Source: Wurfbainia villosa
Taxonomy: Eukaryota; Streptophyta; Magnoliopsida; Zingiberales; Zingiberaceae
Assembly: GCA_025175895.1 (NCBI GenBank)
Contig: CM045987.1
Coordinates: 37,660,113 to 37,724,112 of the forward strand
DNA length: 64,000 bases
Direction of reading: 5' to 3'
Positions within the stretch are counted from its first letter, which is position 1; each line of letters opens with the position of its first letter. Positions 11,670 through 22,192 of the stretch are shown here, piece by piece. Position numbers and translations under genes: made by a program. Under the pieces are notes generated by a model that worked only from the letters and a program-made list of their open reading frames with translations, was not told the DNA's origin and did not search any database.

Positions 11670-13163
11670 TGTTGGTGCAATCGGCCCAGGTCGCGATTGA
11701 CCAGACTCGAGTTTGACTCGAGTAGTGTTTTGATGTTTGACATGTGTTGGGGAGATTGCTGATGCAATCGACCCAGGTTAGTATTTGATGTTTGACGATG
11801 GTTTGACCATTGTCATGAGAGAAGCCCAAGTCTTGTGTACTTGGCATGAAAAGTTCAAGCTTGAGTCTTGGCATGGGATGTCCAACATGGTTTGGCAAGG
11901 AAAGTCTAAGCATGGGTCTTGGCAAGGAAAAGTCTAAGCATGGGTCTTGGCATGGAAAGTCCAACATGGGTTGGCAAGGGAAAGTCCAAGCTTGAGTCTT
12001 GGAAATTGAGAAGTCCAAGGGGAATATTGGCGGCGTAAAGTCCAAGGGTGGAGTCTTAGTAGCATAACTCCAATGGTTGGCAGCGTAAAGTCCAAGTGGA
12101 GTCTTGGCAGCGTAAGCCCAATATGCCTTGGCGGTGTAGACCACATTAGCATGACAATAGCTGATGGAAGCAACTGAAAGTTAGCGCATGGATGAACAAG
12201 TCATGGATGACTTGGAGGGATCCGATAGGCATGAGGCTGATGGAGGTGGCTAGAAGGCTTAGGTCTAGGCTAAGGGTGGTATAACAAGTATGGGGTCTCC
12301 ATACTTGGGTTAAAATCTCATGTTTGAGGTGTATCAGTCGACTGGGACTATGGTCAACCGACTGATGGGAGTCAACTAGGGTTTGACTGCGGGAAGATAG
12401 CCTAGCGATCGTTAGCATTAGGCGATGATCGATGGCAGCGATCAACTGATTTGGAGATTAGTCGATCACGGGTCGAGCTTTGAACGTGAAAGCTTTTCAA
12501 TCGAGTGATTAGCCCGAGCACTTGACTGATTGAGCTATCAGTCGACTGATGGTCTATCCATTGGACTTATCCAATGTGACTCATGTCGTTGTCTCACAAT
12601 GGCTACAAGAGCAGTCGATTGATGGTCTCGATCAGTCGACTGATAAGCAAAAATCCAGCCCGATTGCAGGTTATAAAAGCATCTCAGAAGAAAGATTTTT
12701 TGCTTGGTTCTTAAGGCGATTTAGAAGGGATTTGCTGCTGCAATCTAGACCTTTAAGGCTACTCTTCAAGCAACCAAAAGCAAGCAATCAAAAGCTCTTG
12801 TAAAGTTGTTTTCTTTACTTGTATTGCATTTCATATTTGTATTTGATTTTATTTTCTTAATATTACTGTTGTAATGACTTGTACGAGGTTTCTCCACCTC
12901 CGGATTGTTCCATGAAGGATTTATTTGTTATAGTGGTGTGTGTTGGCATTGCTAGGACTTTTAGAGCCCAATCCGTGGAGTAGGAACCATTTGGTTCCGA
13001 ACCACATTATATCGTGTTGTCTATTGTGCTTGTGTGTATTTGTTATTGCTTTATTTTCACTGCGCACTAATCAATTTTTAGCAAGCACGAAACGACTTCC
13101 AACTACGAAGAATCGCTATTCACCCCCCCCCCCCTCCTCTAGCGGCCACCGAACGTTCCTACA
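11670..13163 (+). repeat. Element B 3' LTR
   Basis: Same family and length as 5509-7004: start TGTTGGTGCAATCGGCCC, AAGTCCAA minisatellite (about 11849-12120), CAGTCGACTG-like sites (about 12335-12650), TATA box TTATAAAAG (12671-12679) and a C-tract near 13122-13133. It ends TACA at 13163. The two LTRs differ by many substitutions and small indels, so the insertion is not recent. Confidence 0.9.
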
Positions 13164-13465
13164 GTAGGTACATCTACCTATGATTTTTCAGAGTTCTGAT
13201 CATGCCTCGACGACAATATGCCAAGAAGCAGACGCAGAGGCAGCGATGGGAGGAGGAGACACGTAGGCGGAGCTTTAGGGTTTCCGGGAGCACTTCCAGC
13301 GAGGCAAGGAGTTATACGACGAGGCCCGTGTCTACTTCCAAAAGGAGGCTGCCCATCGCCAGGAGGAAGCCACCTACCGCCAGGACATGTGGCAGCACAT
13401 CCGTGCCCAACAGGCGTAGTGGACTAGGGAGGAGGAGCACCGAGAAGCCGCTGCATCCACCAACT
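13164..13465 (+). pseudogene. ATHILA ORF continuation between elements B and T
   Basis: This 302-bp island is host sequence between two insertions. One frame (about 13285-13465) reads as a Glu/Gln/His-rich coiled coil ('EHFQRGKELYDEARVYFQ', then 'QDMWQHIRAQQA'), the typical C-terminal region of Athila ORF proteins. It contains stops such as CAG-to-TAG-type changes and at least one frameshift upstream. Joining 5508 to 13164 without the presumed duplicated 5 bases keeps the reading frame, which supports continuity. The longer open frames at 13202-13549 and 13218-13427 are shadows. Confidence 0.55.
13461..13465. repeat. Target site duplication CAACT, left copy
   Basis: CAACT precedes the first LTR base at 13466. 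The matching copy is at 25724-25728 after the third LTR. Confidence 0.88.
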
Positions 13466-15064
13466 TATTGGTGCAATCGGCCCAGGTCACGATTGACCAG
13501 ACTCGAGTTTGACTCGAGTGATGTTTTGATGTTTGACAAAGGGATTTGACAAAATGGATTGACATTGATGTTGGACATTGATGTCGGTTAATATGTTGGG
13601 GAGATTGTTTATACAATCGACCCAGGTTATAATTGACTTTGATGGTTGACTAGGGTTGAACATGTGATTATGGGAAAGTCCAAGCATGGGTCTTGGCAAA
13701 TGGAAAGTCCAACATGGGTTGGCAAAGGAAAAGTCCAACATGGGTTGGCAAGGAAAAGTCCAAGCATGGGTCGTGGCAATGTAAAAGTCCAAGCATGGGT
13801 CTTGGAAATGTAAAGTCCAACATTGGTTAGCAAGGAAAGTCCAAGCATGGTCTTGGCATGAAAAGTCCAACATGGGTTGGCAAGGGAAAGTCCAAGCTTG
13901 AGTCTTGGCATTTGAGAAGTCCAAGGGTTTGATATTGGCAGCATAAGTCCAATGGTTGGCGGCGTAAAGTCCAAGGGGAGTCTTGGCGGCGTAAGTCCAA
14001 TGTGCCTTGGCGGTGTAGACACCGTTAGCATGACATAGCCGATGGAAGCACCTGGAAGCTAGCGCGATGGATGAACAAGTCATGGATGACTTGGAGGGAT
14101 CCGAGAGGCATGAGGCTGATGGAGGTGGCTAGAAGGCTTAGGTCTAGGCTAAGGGTGGTCTAGCAAGTATGGGGGCACCATACTTGGGTTAAAACCTCAT
14201 TCTTGAGGTTGGCAGTCGACTGGCATTATGGCCGGTTCGACTGTCGTGAGTCGACTTGAGTTCGACTGCCAGGTTAGAGCTGGGATTGCTCGCGCGATTA
14301 GCTCATGGGAGCGATCGGTGATGGCTCGCGCATCGCTAAGGGATGGCGATCATGCGGTCGAGTGTCGAGCAAAGAACGCTCCGTAGCCGATAGGCGATCG
14401 ACTACGAGCGTTAGCGATCGCGCCAATGTTAGCGATCGATCGCCAAGAGATCCGTTGGAGTTTTTCCAGCATGGATCGATCCGTTGTCTCACGACAATAG
14501 TGGCATCAGTCGACTGGTGACTTATGGCAGTCGACTGATAGGCGGAAATCCAGCCCGATGCAGGTTATAAAGGCAGCTCGGAAGAAGGATTTTAGAAGCG
14601 ATTTCTTGGACGTTTTTGAGGCGATTTGCTGCTGCAAATCAGGGTCTTCAACCACGATTCAAGCGATCAACAAGCAAGCGATCTAAAGAGTTTTTGTAAA
14701 GTGTTCTTTACTTCTCTTGTTGTATTTCCTATTATATTTGCTTGTTGTATTTAGATTATTGTTGTAATCTTATTGTAAGAGGTTTCTCCACCTCCGACTT
14801 GTGTCGAGAAGGAGTTATTTGATAGTGGTGTGTGTTTGGCATCGCTAGGGCTCGTTTGAGCCCGATCCGTGGAGTAGGAACCGTTACGGTTCCGAACCAC
14901 GTTATATCATCGTGTTCGTGTGTGATTGTATTTCGTGTATTGCTTTTATTATTATTATTCCGCTGCGCTAACACGAATTGTAGACAAGCACGCGAACGTT
15001 TTCCATTTACATATGGGTCACACGCTATTCACCCCCCCCTCTAGCGGGCGTCTAATCCCTAACA
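13466..15064 (+). repeat. Element T LTR 1
   Basis: 1599 bp. It has the AAGTCCAA/CATGGGT/TTGGCAA minisatellite (about 13670-13990), a GTCGAC/GCGATCG-rich segment (about 14213-14540), the TATA box TTATAAAGG (14566-14574), and a C-tract before the end CCTAACA at 15064. The minus-strand peptides across the minisatellite are repeat artefacts. Confidence 0.93.
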
Positions 15065-15066
15065 AG

Positions 15067-15079
15067 TGGTATCAGAGCC
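15067..15079 (+). other. Element T body 1 primer binding site
   Basis: TGGTATCAGAGCC two bases after the LTR end, iMet type. The body 2 copy is at 20389-20401. Confidence 0.9.
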
Positions 15080-15133
15080 TGGTGGCTCTTCAACGGATTA
15101 ACAACCGGGAGCAAGACGCTAGAGGGTAAAAAA

Positions 15134-16864
15134 ATGGAAGTCCAAGATCAATTAGGATGGGACATCAACACACCGGTCCCTTATTCATTCTATGGACGAG
15201 AAGGTTTCAATTCTTGGAAGGCGAGAATTGAAGAGTTTTTGATGATGAGAGACCTTGAGGAATGGTCCGCCTTGATGGAAGGATTTGAGTATCCTAAGGG
15301 ACCAAAGGGAGGGTTTCTCAAGAAGAAGAAATGGAGTGAGGAGCAACTCCGGCAATTCGAGAAAAATAAGAAGGTAATCAAATTTATATTTGATTTAGTA
15401 CCTAATGACATCTTATGTAGCCTAGGTGACTATGTGGATTGTAAAGACGCCAAAGAGGTATGGAACATTTTGGCGAAATTCCATGAAGAACCTCATTCAA
15501 TCCAAGAAGACAAGGAGGATGAAGAAGAGAGCTCATCCTCAAGTGAAAGTGAGGAATCGGAAGAAAGTGAGGAGTCAACTTCCGAATCGGAAGAGAAAAT
15601 AGAAGAGGTGGGAGAAGCATCCACCTCCGTGATTGAGGGGGAGAGACCATCTACACCGGGGCAACCTCAAGAAGTGCCTTCAACATCTGGTCAAGATGAG
15701 GAAGCTCAAAATTCAACTCTGGAACCTACCACGGACCTAGGTAACTCGAGAATTTCAAATAATAATAAAATTCATATTATATGCTTTGAGTGTAGGGAGC
15801 AAGGACACTACAAGAGTAAGTGTCCTAAACGGGTTAAGAAGGCTCCACCGACACCAAAAGTCAAGGATGCCGGTTCCCCAACACCTAAAGGCAAGGAGCA
15901 CATCATATGCTTCAAGTGCAATTTGAAGGGGCATTATCGGAGTCAATGCCCTAGGGGGAAGAAGAAGGGGCAAGAAGGAGCATCATATGTAGGGGGAGCC
16001 TCCAAGGCAAACCCTAAGGTATATTTCAATAATGCACCTTCTAGATTTAATAGGCAAAAGCATGCTAGAAATAATTTTAATTCTCTTGCAATTTATGAAA
16101 AGCATGCTAATAGGAATGAATATTGCTTAGGAGCTAAAAATATTCACTTAGATAATAGGAAGAAATTTGGGACTAATGTCCTAAAATAATTCATCTAAGG
16201 ATAAACCTAGGTCAAATAACACTAGACCAATTTTACCTAGGAGACCATTAGAAAGGTGCAAGAGCACCTAGGTATTAACCCTAAATGGACTAGGCATATG
16301 CCTAGAAAGTCCCATGCCCATGGTCTAAATCAAAATTCTAAAATCGGGCAATTAGAATTAGAGAACCAAGCCTTGAGGTCAAGGCTTGAGAATTGGAAGA
16401 CCCTTAAAATTATACAAAATCAATTTAAAGGGTCAAATGATCAAAAGTCAAGGTCCAAAAGTCAAAGTCAACACCAAGGACCTAAGAGTCAAAAGTCAAC
16501 CAAGGGCAAGCAAGGTTTGGGTCACAAACCTAAGCCTAAGGTAGCTTATCATAGTGTTCCATTAGATTATGGAACACTAACTAGGTCTAGGAAGACCAAG
16601 GTCAATAGGGAAGTCATCCCTAGAGTTGACCAAAGGGTGTGTCTAGTGGCTAGGGTTTCTAGGAAACCTAGGGTGGTCACTAAGAAGGTTGCAAGGGGAG
16701 TCACCCCTAGAGTCAACCTAGGTAAGACCCAAATGACCAAGGCTGACAAGCCTAGGAGGGTCATTAGAAAGGTATCTAGGGAGGTTATCCCTAGGGAATA
16801 CCTAATTAACCCTAGGAGCTCAAATAGATTTTGGGTTCCTAAGAGCGTGATTGATTCACGCTAG
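15134..16864 (+). pseudogene. Element T body 1 gag, frameshifted
   Basis: Starts with the same ATG as the intact copy and reads 351 codons (15134-16189) including both zinc knuckles. A two-base loss at about 16180-16186 then shifts the frame. A one-base loss near 16241 restores it, so the C-terminal part is open again through 16864 apart from a 3-base loss near 16390. The likely product is a truncated gag retaining the N-terminal domain, acidic linker and both CCHC motifs but lacking the basic tail. Compared with 20456-22192 the remaining sequence is almost identical, so these lesions are recent or are sequence errors. Confidence 0.92.
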
Positions 16865-18792
16865 ATGGGTTTAGGGTGTGCCAACCTTGATTGGATGGGT
16901 AGTTAACTCAACCATGGCAAAGGTGGCATTTTAGGTCATTTTCAAGGTTATGGCTACCTTGGGAATGTGGTTTGATTAAAATCCTAAAGGTTTTTAGGAT
17001 GTGCCAGTATTAATTATGAGTATTGATAAAATGATCGAATTGGCACAATTTAGGATTAGAGGTTTTGTTTTGTGTGTCATTTTGGGTTTTTGGCACACTA
17101 GGGAGATTAGGTTAATATGGCAAAATATGATTAATCCCAACAAATGGAAATTAATATTAAAATTTAGGTATTATTATACCTATATATTTTATATGTCATG
17201 CTTTGATTGCCATATGCCATGTCATGACATCATGTTTACTTTTATCATTTAAATGTCATGATCATGCTTAGAATTAAGTTTTAAATGTCATGTGTTTTTA
17301 GATTTTATCACATGCCATGACATCATGATCATTGGCCATGATTTATTTTGCTATCATTATGCCATGATCATTTTTATGCATTTAATTTGATTAAAATTGA
17401 TTTAAGAACTATGACATGACTTGGAGTCCCATTTATAAGGGAATCAAGTAGAGTTGCCTTAGAAAAATGCATGAAACCCTAGTTTAGGAAGAACAAAATC
17501 CACATCTCACATCCAATTGATATGTATGTGTATTTATGCACCATAGATACATGTGAGATGCTAGGATATGAGTTGAGTTCAAGGTGCATAGTTTTTGCAT
17601 CTAGTTGAACCAAAACTCATCTAATTTTATTGGTGGATCATTGGGAAAGCTTGTGTACAAGTCATGTACTTAGAGCCCAAGGAATATGATCCAAAATAAG
17701 GTTTTGAAATCATTTTAAAATCAATTTAGAAAACCTTGGTGAAGTCTATCTTTTGATAGCAATCACCATTGATGAAGTTGATACAAAATAGGGCCAAAAC
17801 ATTGAAAATTTCAATGGTTTTGAGTTTTGTATCAAACTCACTATTTTATGGGTAAAATATTTTTCAAACATTTTTCACCCATTGTTTTGGTCATAAGTAT
17901 TATACGTATCAAATTTCGTGATTTTTCGATATACGTATAATTAGTTATGATTTTCGAAATTGGATTTACGATAGTTGAATTTGAAAAATTCATTCTACCG
18001 ATCAATGCCATTAATTGGCGATCGGTGATGTATGTGTAATCGGTGATTCTTGTCAAGAGTCGACTGCCAGGTCTGATTTCGGGTTGATAAGGTTGTTTAG
18101 CCCTTTTTCAGCCATGGTAAAGGTCCCTAACCACTCCTAATCCTAGGATATGCTTTGGGAAGCATTATGAAGGGTGAAAATTCATTGGATATGGATTTGG
18201 AGAGGTGTTAGGTCAAAGTATCAATTTGAGGTGGTGGAAAGTTCAATGTTGAATTTCCAACCTTAATTTTGATGGTTTAGAGTTTCTATTGGCTTAGGGA
18301 CTCCCCAAGGACATTGTTGGTGCAATGTCGAGGAGCAAGCCTTTAGGGGAGAGTATCCATCTTGGGATGATGGATGTGTTTTCTCCTTGAAAAGGAGAAG
18401 TTATTGGGAAAGTATCATCAATTGGGAAAATTGATGATTTTTGATACCCAATTTGGAAATTTGGAGAGTGAATAGGATTGCCTCTCTTGAGTGATATGGG
18501 ACTTATCACTATGAAGATGGTAGGCATCCGAGATATTTTTAAATCAAGGGGGAGATTGTAAGATCTCATTGGGACATGAGACATTGACCTCCTTGGAGAG
18601 ATAACCTTTTTGATGTTAGTCAAAAAGGGGGAGAATGTTTGGGAGAACATTTGGTTTACATTTTCACTTGAATGTTTGGGGGAGAACATTTGGTGAGTAT
18701 TTACCAATTTGGGATAATTGGTAAGGGATTTGAGTTAGTGTTCTAACCCATGATTTGATTTGGTTTTTGTCAAACATCAAAAAGGGGGAGAT
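16865..18792 (+). other. Element T body 1 noncoding tail and polypurine tracts
   Basis: About 1.9 kb with no supported gene. It contains CATGACATCATG-type motifs (about 17219-17365) and inverted TACGTAT motifs (about 17901-17938). Several purine tracts of the GGGGGAGA type lie near 18549, 18626 and 18668, and the final AAAAAGGGGGAGAT directly precedes the central LTR. Small frames at 17001-17252, 17841-18056 and 18294-18707 are not protein-like. Confidence 0.75.
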
Positions 18793-20386
18793 TATTGGTG
18801 CAATCGGCCCAGGTCACGATTGACCAGACTCGAGTTTGACTCGAGTGATGTTTTGATGTTTGACAAAGGGATTTGACAAAATGGATTGACATTGATGTTG
18901 GACATTGATGTCGGTTAATATGTTGGGGAGATTGTTTATACAATCGACCCAGGTTATAATTGACTTTGATGGTTGACTAGGGTTGAACATGTGATTATGG
19001 GAAAGTCCAAGCATGGGTCTTGGCAAATGGAAAGTCCAACATGGTTTGGCAAAGGAAAAGTCCAACATGGGTTGACAAGGAAAAGTCCAAGCATGGGTCT
19101 TGGCAATGTAAAAGTCCAAGCATGGGTCTTGGCAATGTAAAGTCCAACATTGGTTGGCAAGGAAAGTCAAGCATGGTCTTGGCATGAAAAGTCAACATGG
19201 GTTGGCAAGGGAAAGTCAAGCTTGAGTCTTGGCATTTGAGAAGTCAAGGGTTTGATATTGGCGGCGTAAAGTCAGCGAAGTCTTGGCGACATAAGTCAAT
19301 GGTTGGCGGCGTAAAGTCAAGCGGAGTCTTGGCGGCGTAAGTCAATGTGCCTTGGCGGTGTAGACACCGTTAGCATGACATAGCCGATGGAAGCACACGG
19401 AAGCTAAGCGCGATGGATGAACAAGTCATGGATGACTTGGAGGATCAGAGGCGTGAGGTGATGGAGGTGGCTAGAAGGCTTAGGTCTAGGCTAAGGGTGG
19501 TCTAGCAAGTATGGGGCACCATGCTTGGGTTAAAACCTCATTCTTGAGGTTGGCGGTCGGTGGCATTATGGCGGATTCATTGCAGTAGTCGACGAGTTAT
19601 TTGCCCGAGGTTAAAGCTGGGATTGCTCTGGCGGTCATTGCTCATGGGGCTTGATCGGTGATGGCTCTGCGATCGGCGCCAAGGATGTGATCGCACGAGT
19701 GTCGAGCATCGAATGCTCCGTAGCCGACTGGGCAGTCGACTACGCGTTGGCGGCCGATCGCCAATGTTGGCGATCGCCAAGAGATCCGTTGGAGTTTTTC
19801 GGCAAAGATGGATCAATCCGTTGTCTCACGACACGGGCATCACCGATCGGGTGACTTATGGCACGATCGATAGGCGGAAATCCACCGATGGTTATAAAGG
19901 CAGCTCGGAAGAAGGATTTTGAAGCTATTTCTTGACGCGTTGCGATTTGTCAGCCGCAAATCAGGGTCTTCAACCACGATTCAAGCGATCAACAAGCAAG
20001 CAATCTAAAGAGTTTTTGTAAAGTGTTCTTTACTTCTCTTGTTGTATTTCCTATTATATTTGCTTGTTGTATTTAGATTATTGTTGTAATCTTATTGTAA
20101 GAGGTTTCTCCTCCTCCGACTTGTGTCGAGAAGGAGTTATTTGATAGTGGTGTGTGTTTGGCATCGCTAGGGCTCGTTTGAGCCTGATCCGTGGAGTAGG
20201 AACTGTTACGGTTCTGAACCACGTTATATCATCGTGTTCGTGTGTGATTGTATTTCGTGTATTGCTTTTATTATTATTATTCCGCTGCGCTAACACGAAT
20301 TCTAGACAAGCACGCGAACGTTTTCCATTTACATACGGGTCACACGCTATTCACCCCCCCCTCTAGCGGGCGTCTAATCCCTAACA
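18793..20386 (+). repeat. Element T LTR 2 (central, shared)
   Basis: 1594 bp with the same order of parts as LTR 1; TATA box at 19892-19900. From about 19165 to 19960 it carries many small deletions relative to LTRs 1 and 3, notably repeated loss of one C in GTCCAA. The ends TATTGG and CCTAACA are intact. It is followed at once by the second PBS. Confidence 0.93.
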
Positions 20387-20388
20387 AG

Positions 20389-20401
20389 TGGTATCAGAGC
20401 C
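20389..20401 (+). other. Element T body 2 primer binding site
   Basis: TGGTATCAGAGCC, iMet type, two bases after the central LTR. Confidence 0.9.
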
Positions 20402-20455
20402 TGGTGGCTCTTCAACGGATTAACAACCGGGAGCAAGACGCTAGAGGGTAAAAAA

Positions 20456-22192
20456 ATGGAAGTCCAAGATCAATTAGGATGGGACATCAACACACCGGTC
20501 CCTTATTCATTCTATGGACGAGAAGGTTTCAATTCTTGGAAGGCGAGAATTGAAGAGTTTTTGATGATGAGAGACCTTGAGGAATGGTCCGCCTTGATGG
20601 AAGGATTTGAGTATCCTAAGGGACCAAAGGGAGGGTTTCTCAAGAAGAAGAAATGGAGTGAGGAGCAACTCCGGCAATTCGAGAAAAATAAGAAGGTAAT
20701 CAAATTTATATTTGATTTAGTACCTAATGACATCTTGTGTAGCCTAGGTGACTATGTGGATTGTAAAGACGCCAAAGAGGTATGGAACATTTTGGCGAAA
20801 TTCCATGAAGAACCTCATTCAATCCAAGAAGACAAGGAGGATGAAGAAGAGAGCTCATCCTCAAGTGAAAGTGAGGAATCGGAAGAAAGTGAGGAGTCAA
20901 CTTCCGAATCGGAAGAGAAAATAGAAGAGGTGGGAGAAGCATCCACCTCCGTGATTGAGGGGGAGAGACCATCTACAGCGGGGCAACCTCAAGAAGTGCC
21001 TTCAACATCCGGTCAAGATGAGGAAGCTCAAAATTCAACTCTGGAACCTACCACGGACCTAGGTAACTCGAGCATTTCAAATAATAATAAAATTCATATT
21101 ATATGCTTTGAGTGTAGGGAGCAAGGACACTACAAGAGTAAGTGTCCTAAACGGGTTAAGAAGGCTCCACCGACACCAAAAGTCAAGGATGCCGGTTCCC
21201 CAACACCTAAAGGCAAGGAGCACATCATATGCTTCAAGTGCAATTTGAAGGGGCATTATCGGAGTCAATGCCCTAGGGGGAAGAAGAAGGGGCAAGAAGG
21301 AGCATTATATGTAGGGGGAGCCTCCAAGGCAAACTCTAAGGTATATTTCAATAATGCACCTTCTAGATTTAATAGGCAAAAGCATGCTAGAAATAATTTT
21401 AATTCTCTTGCAATTTATGAAAAGCATGCTAATAGGAATGAATATTGCTTAGGAGCTAAAAATATTCACTTAGATAATAGGAAGAAATTTGGGACTAATG
21501 TCCCTAAAAATAATTCATCTAAGGATAAACCTAGGTCAAATAACACTAGACCAATTTTACCTAGGGAGACCATTAGAAAGGTGCAAGAGCACCTAGGTAT
21601 TAACCCTAAATGGACTAGGCATATGCCTAGAAAGTCCCATGCCCATGGTCTAAATCAAAATTCTAAAATCGGGCAATTAGAATTAGAGAACCAAGCCTTG
21701 AGGTCAAGGCTTGAGAAATTTGAGAAGACCCTTAAAATTATACAAAATCAATTTAAAGGGTCAAATGATCAAAAGTCAAGGTCCAAAAGTCAAAGTCAAC
21801 ACCAAGGACCTAAGAGTCAAAAGTCAACCAAGGGCAAGCAAGGTTTGGGTCACAAACCTAAGCCTAAGGTAGCTTATCATAGTGTTCCATTAGATTATGG
21901 AACACTAACTAGGTCTAGGAAGACCAAGGTCAATAGGGAAGTCATCCCTAGAGTTGACCAAAGGGTGTGTCTAGTGGCTAGGGTTTCTAGGAAACCTAGG
22001 GTGGTCACTAAGAAGGTTGCAAGGGGAGTCACCCCTAGAGTCAACCTAGGTAAGACCCAAATGACCAAGGCTGACAAGCCTAGGAGGGTCATTAGAAAGG
22101 TATCTAGGGAGGTTATCCCTAGGGAATACCTAATTAACCCTAGGAGCTCAAATAGATTTTGGGTTCCTAAGAGCGTGATTGATTCACGCTAG
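20456..22192 (+). CDS. Intact gag protein of gag-only element T (578 aa)
   Basis: The longest uninterrupted frame in the window. The ATG follows the PBS by about 55 bases and a purine-rich AGGGTAAAAAA. Domains: residues 1-120 are a copia-type gag N-terminal region ('GFNSWKARIEEFLM', 'WSALMEGFEYPKGPKGG'). Residues 125-205 are a Ser/Glu-rich acidic linker. Residues about 216-231 (CFECREQGHYKSKC) and about 260-273 (CFKCNLKGHYRSQC) are two CCHC zinc knuckles expected to bind RNA. From about 290 the chain is Lys/Arg/Asn-rich with a short Leu/Glu helix near 420-445, ending in 'NRFWVPKSVIDSR'. It should form particles and package its RNA. No protease or pol follows in any frame, so other enzymes would come from an autonomous partner. 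Expression is not shown. Confidence 0.9.
   Translation: MEVQDQLGWDINTPVPYSFYGREGFNSWKARIEEFLMMRDLEEWSALMEGFEYPKGPKGGFLKKKKWSEEQLRQFEKNKKVIKFIFDLVPNDILCSLGDYVDCKDAKEVWNILAKFHEEPHSIQEDKEDEEESSSSSESEESEESEESTSESEEKIEEVGEASTSVIEGERPSTAGQPQEVPSTSGQDEEAQNSTLEPTTDLGNSSISNNNKIHIICFECREQGHYKSKCPKRVKKAPPTPKVKDAGSPTPKGKEHIICFKCNLKGHYRSQCPRGKKKGQEGALYVGGASKANSKVYFNNAPSRFNRQKHARNNFNSLAIYEKHANRNEYCLGAKNIHLDNRKKFGTNVPKNNSSKDKPRSNNTRPILPRETIRKVQEHLGINPKWTRHMPRKSHAHGLNQNSKIGQLELENQALRSRLEKFEKTLKIIQNQFKGSNDQKSRSKSQSQHQGPKSQKSTKGKQGLGHKPKPKVAYHSVPLDYGTLTRSRKTKVNREVIPRVDQRVCLVARVSRKPRVVTKKVARGVTPRVNLGKTQMTKADKPRRVIRKVSREVIPREYLINPRSSNRFWVPKSVIDSR

Larger units (their letters stand above)
5509..13163 (+). mobile_element. 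Element B: gag-only sirevirus-like LTR retrotransposon
   Basis: Two LTRs (5509-7004 and 11670-13163) flank a body with an iMet-type PBS, a broken gag and a purine tract before the second LTR. No protease, integrase, RT or RNase H motif is visible in the body. The LTRs start TGTTGGTGCAATC and end TATA (mutated) or TACA. Flanking 5-mers are GCAGA (5504-5508) and GTAGG (13164-13168), an imperfect match consistent with an aged GCAGG duplication. A solo LTR of another family sits at 10367-11440. LTR divergence and gag lesions show B is older than element T. Confidence 0.85.

Noticed and set aside
11647..12144. Minus-strand ORFs with repeated 'MLGLSLANPCWTF'-like peptides (also 13487-14083, 18814-19219, 24142-24766)
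   Set aside because: They are translations of the AAGTCCAA minisatellite in LTRs antisense to the element, differ in frame among copies, and have no start context or known family.
13202..13549. Arg-rich 115-aa plus-strand ORF
   Set aside because: It crosses the junction between Athila and LTR 1 of element T; the coiled-coil frame of the ATHILA protein lies in another phase.
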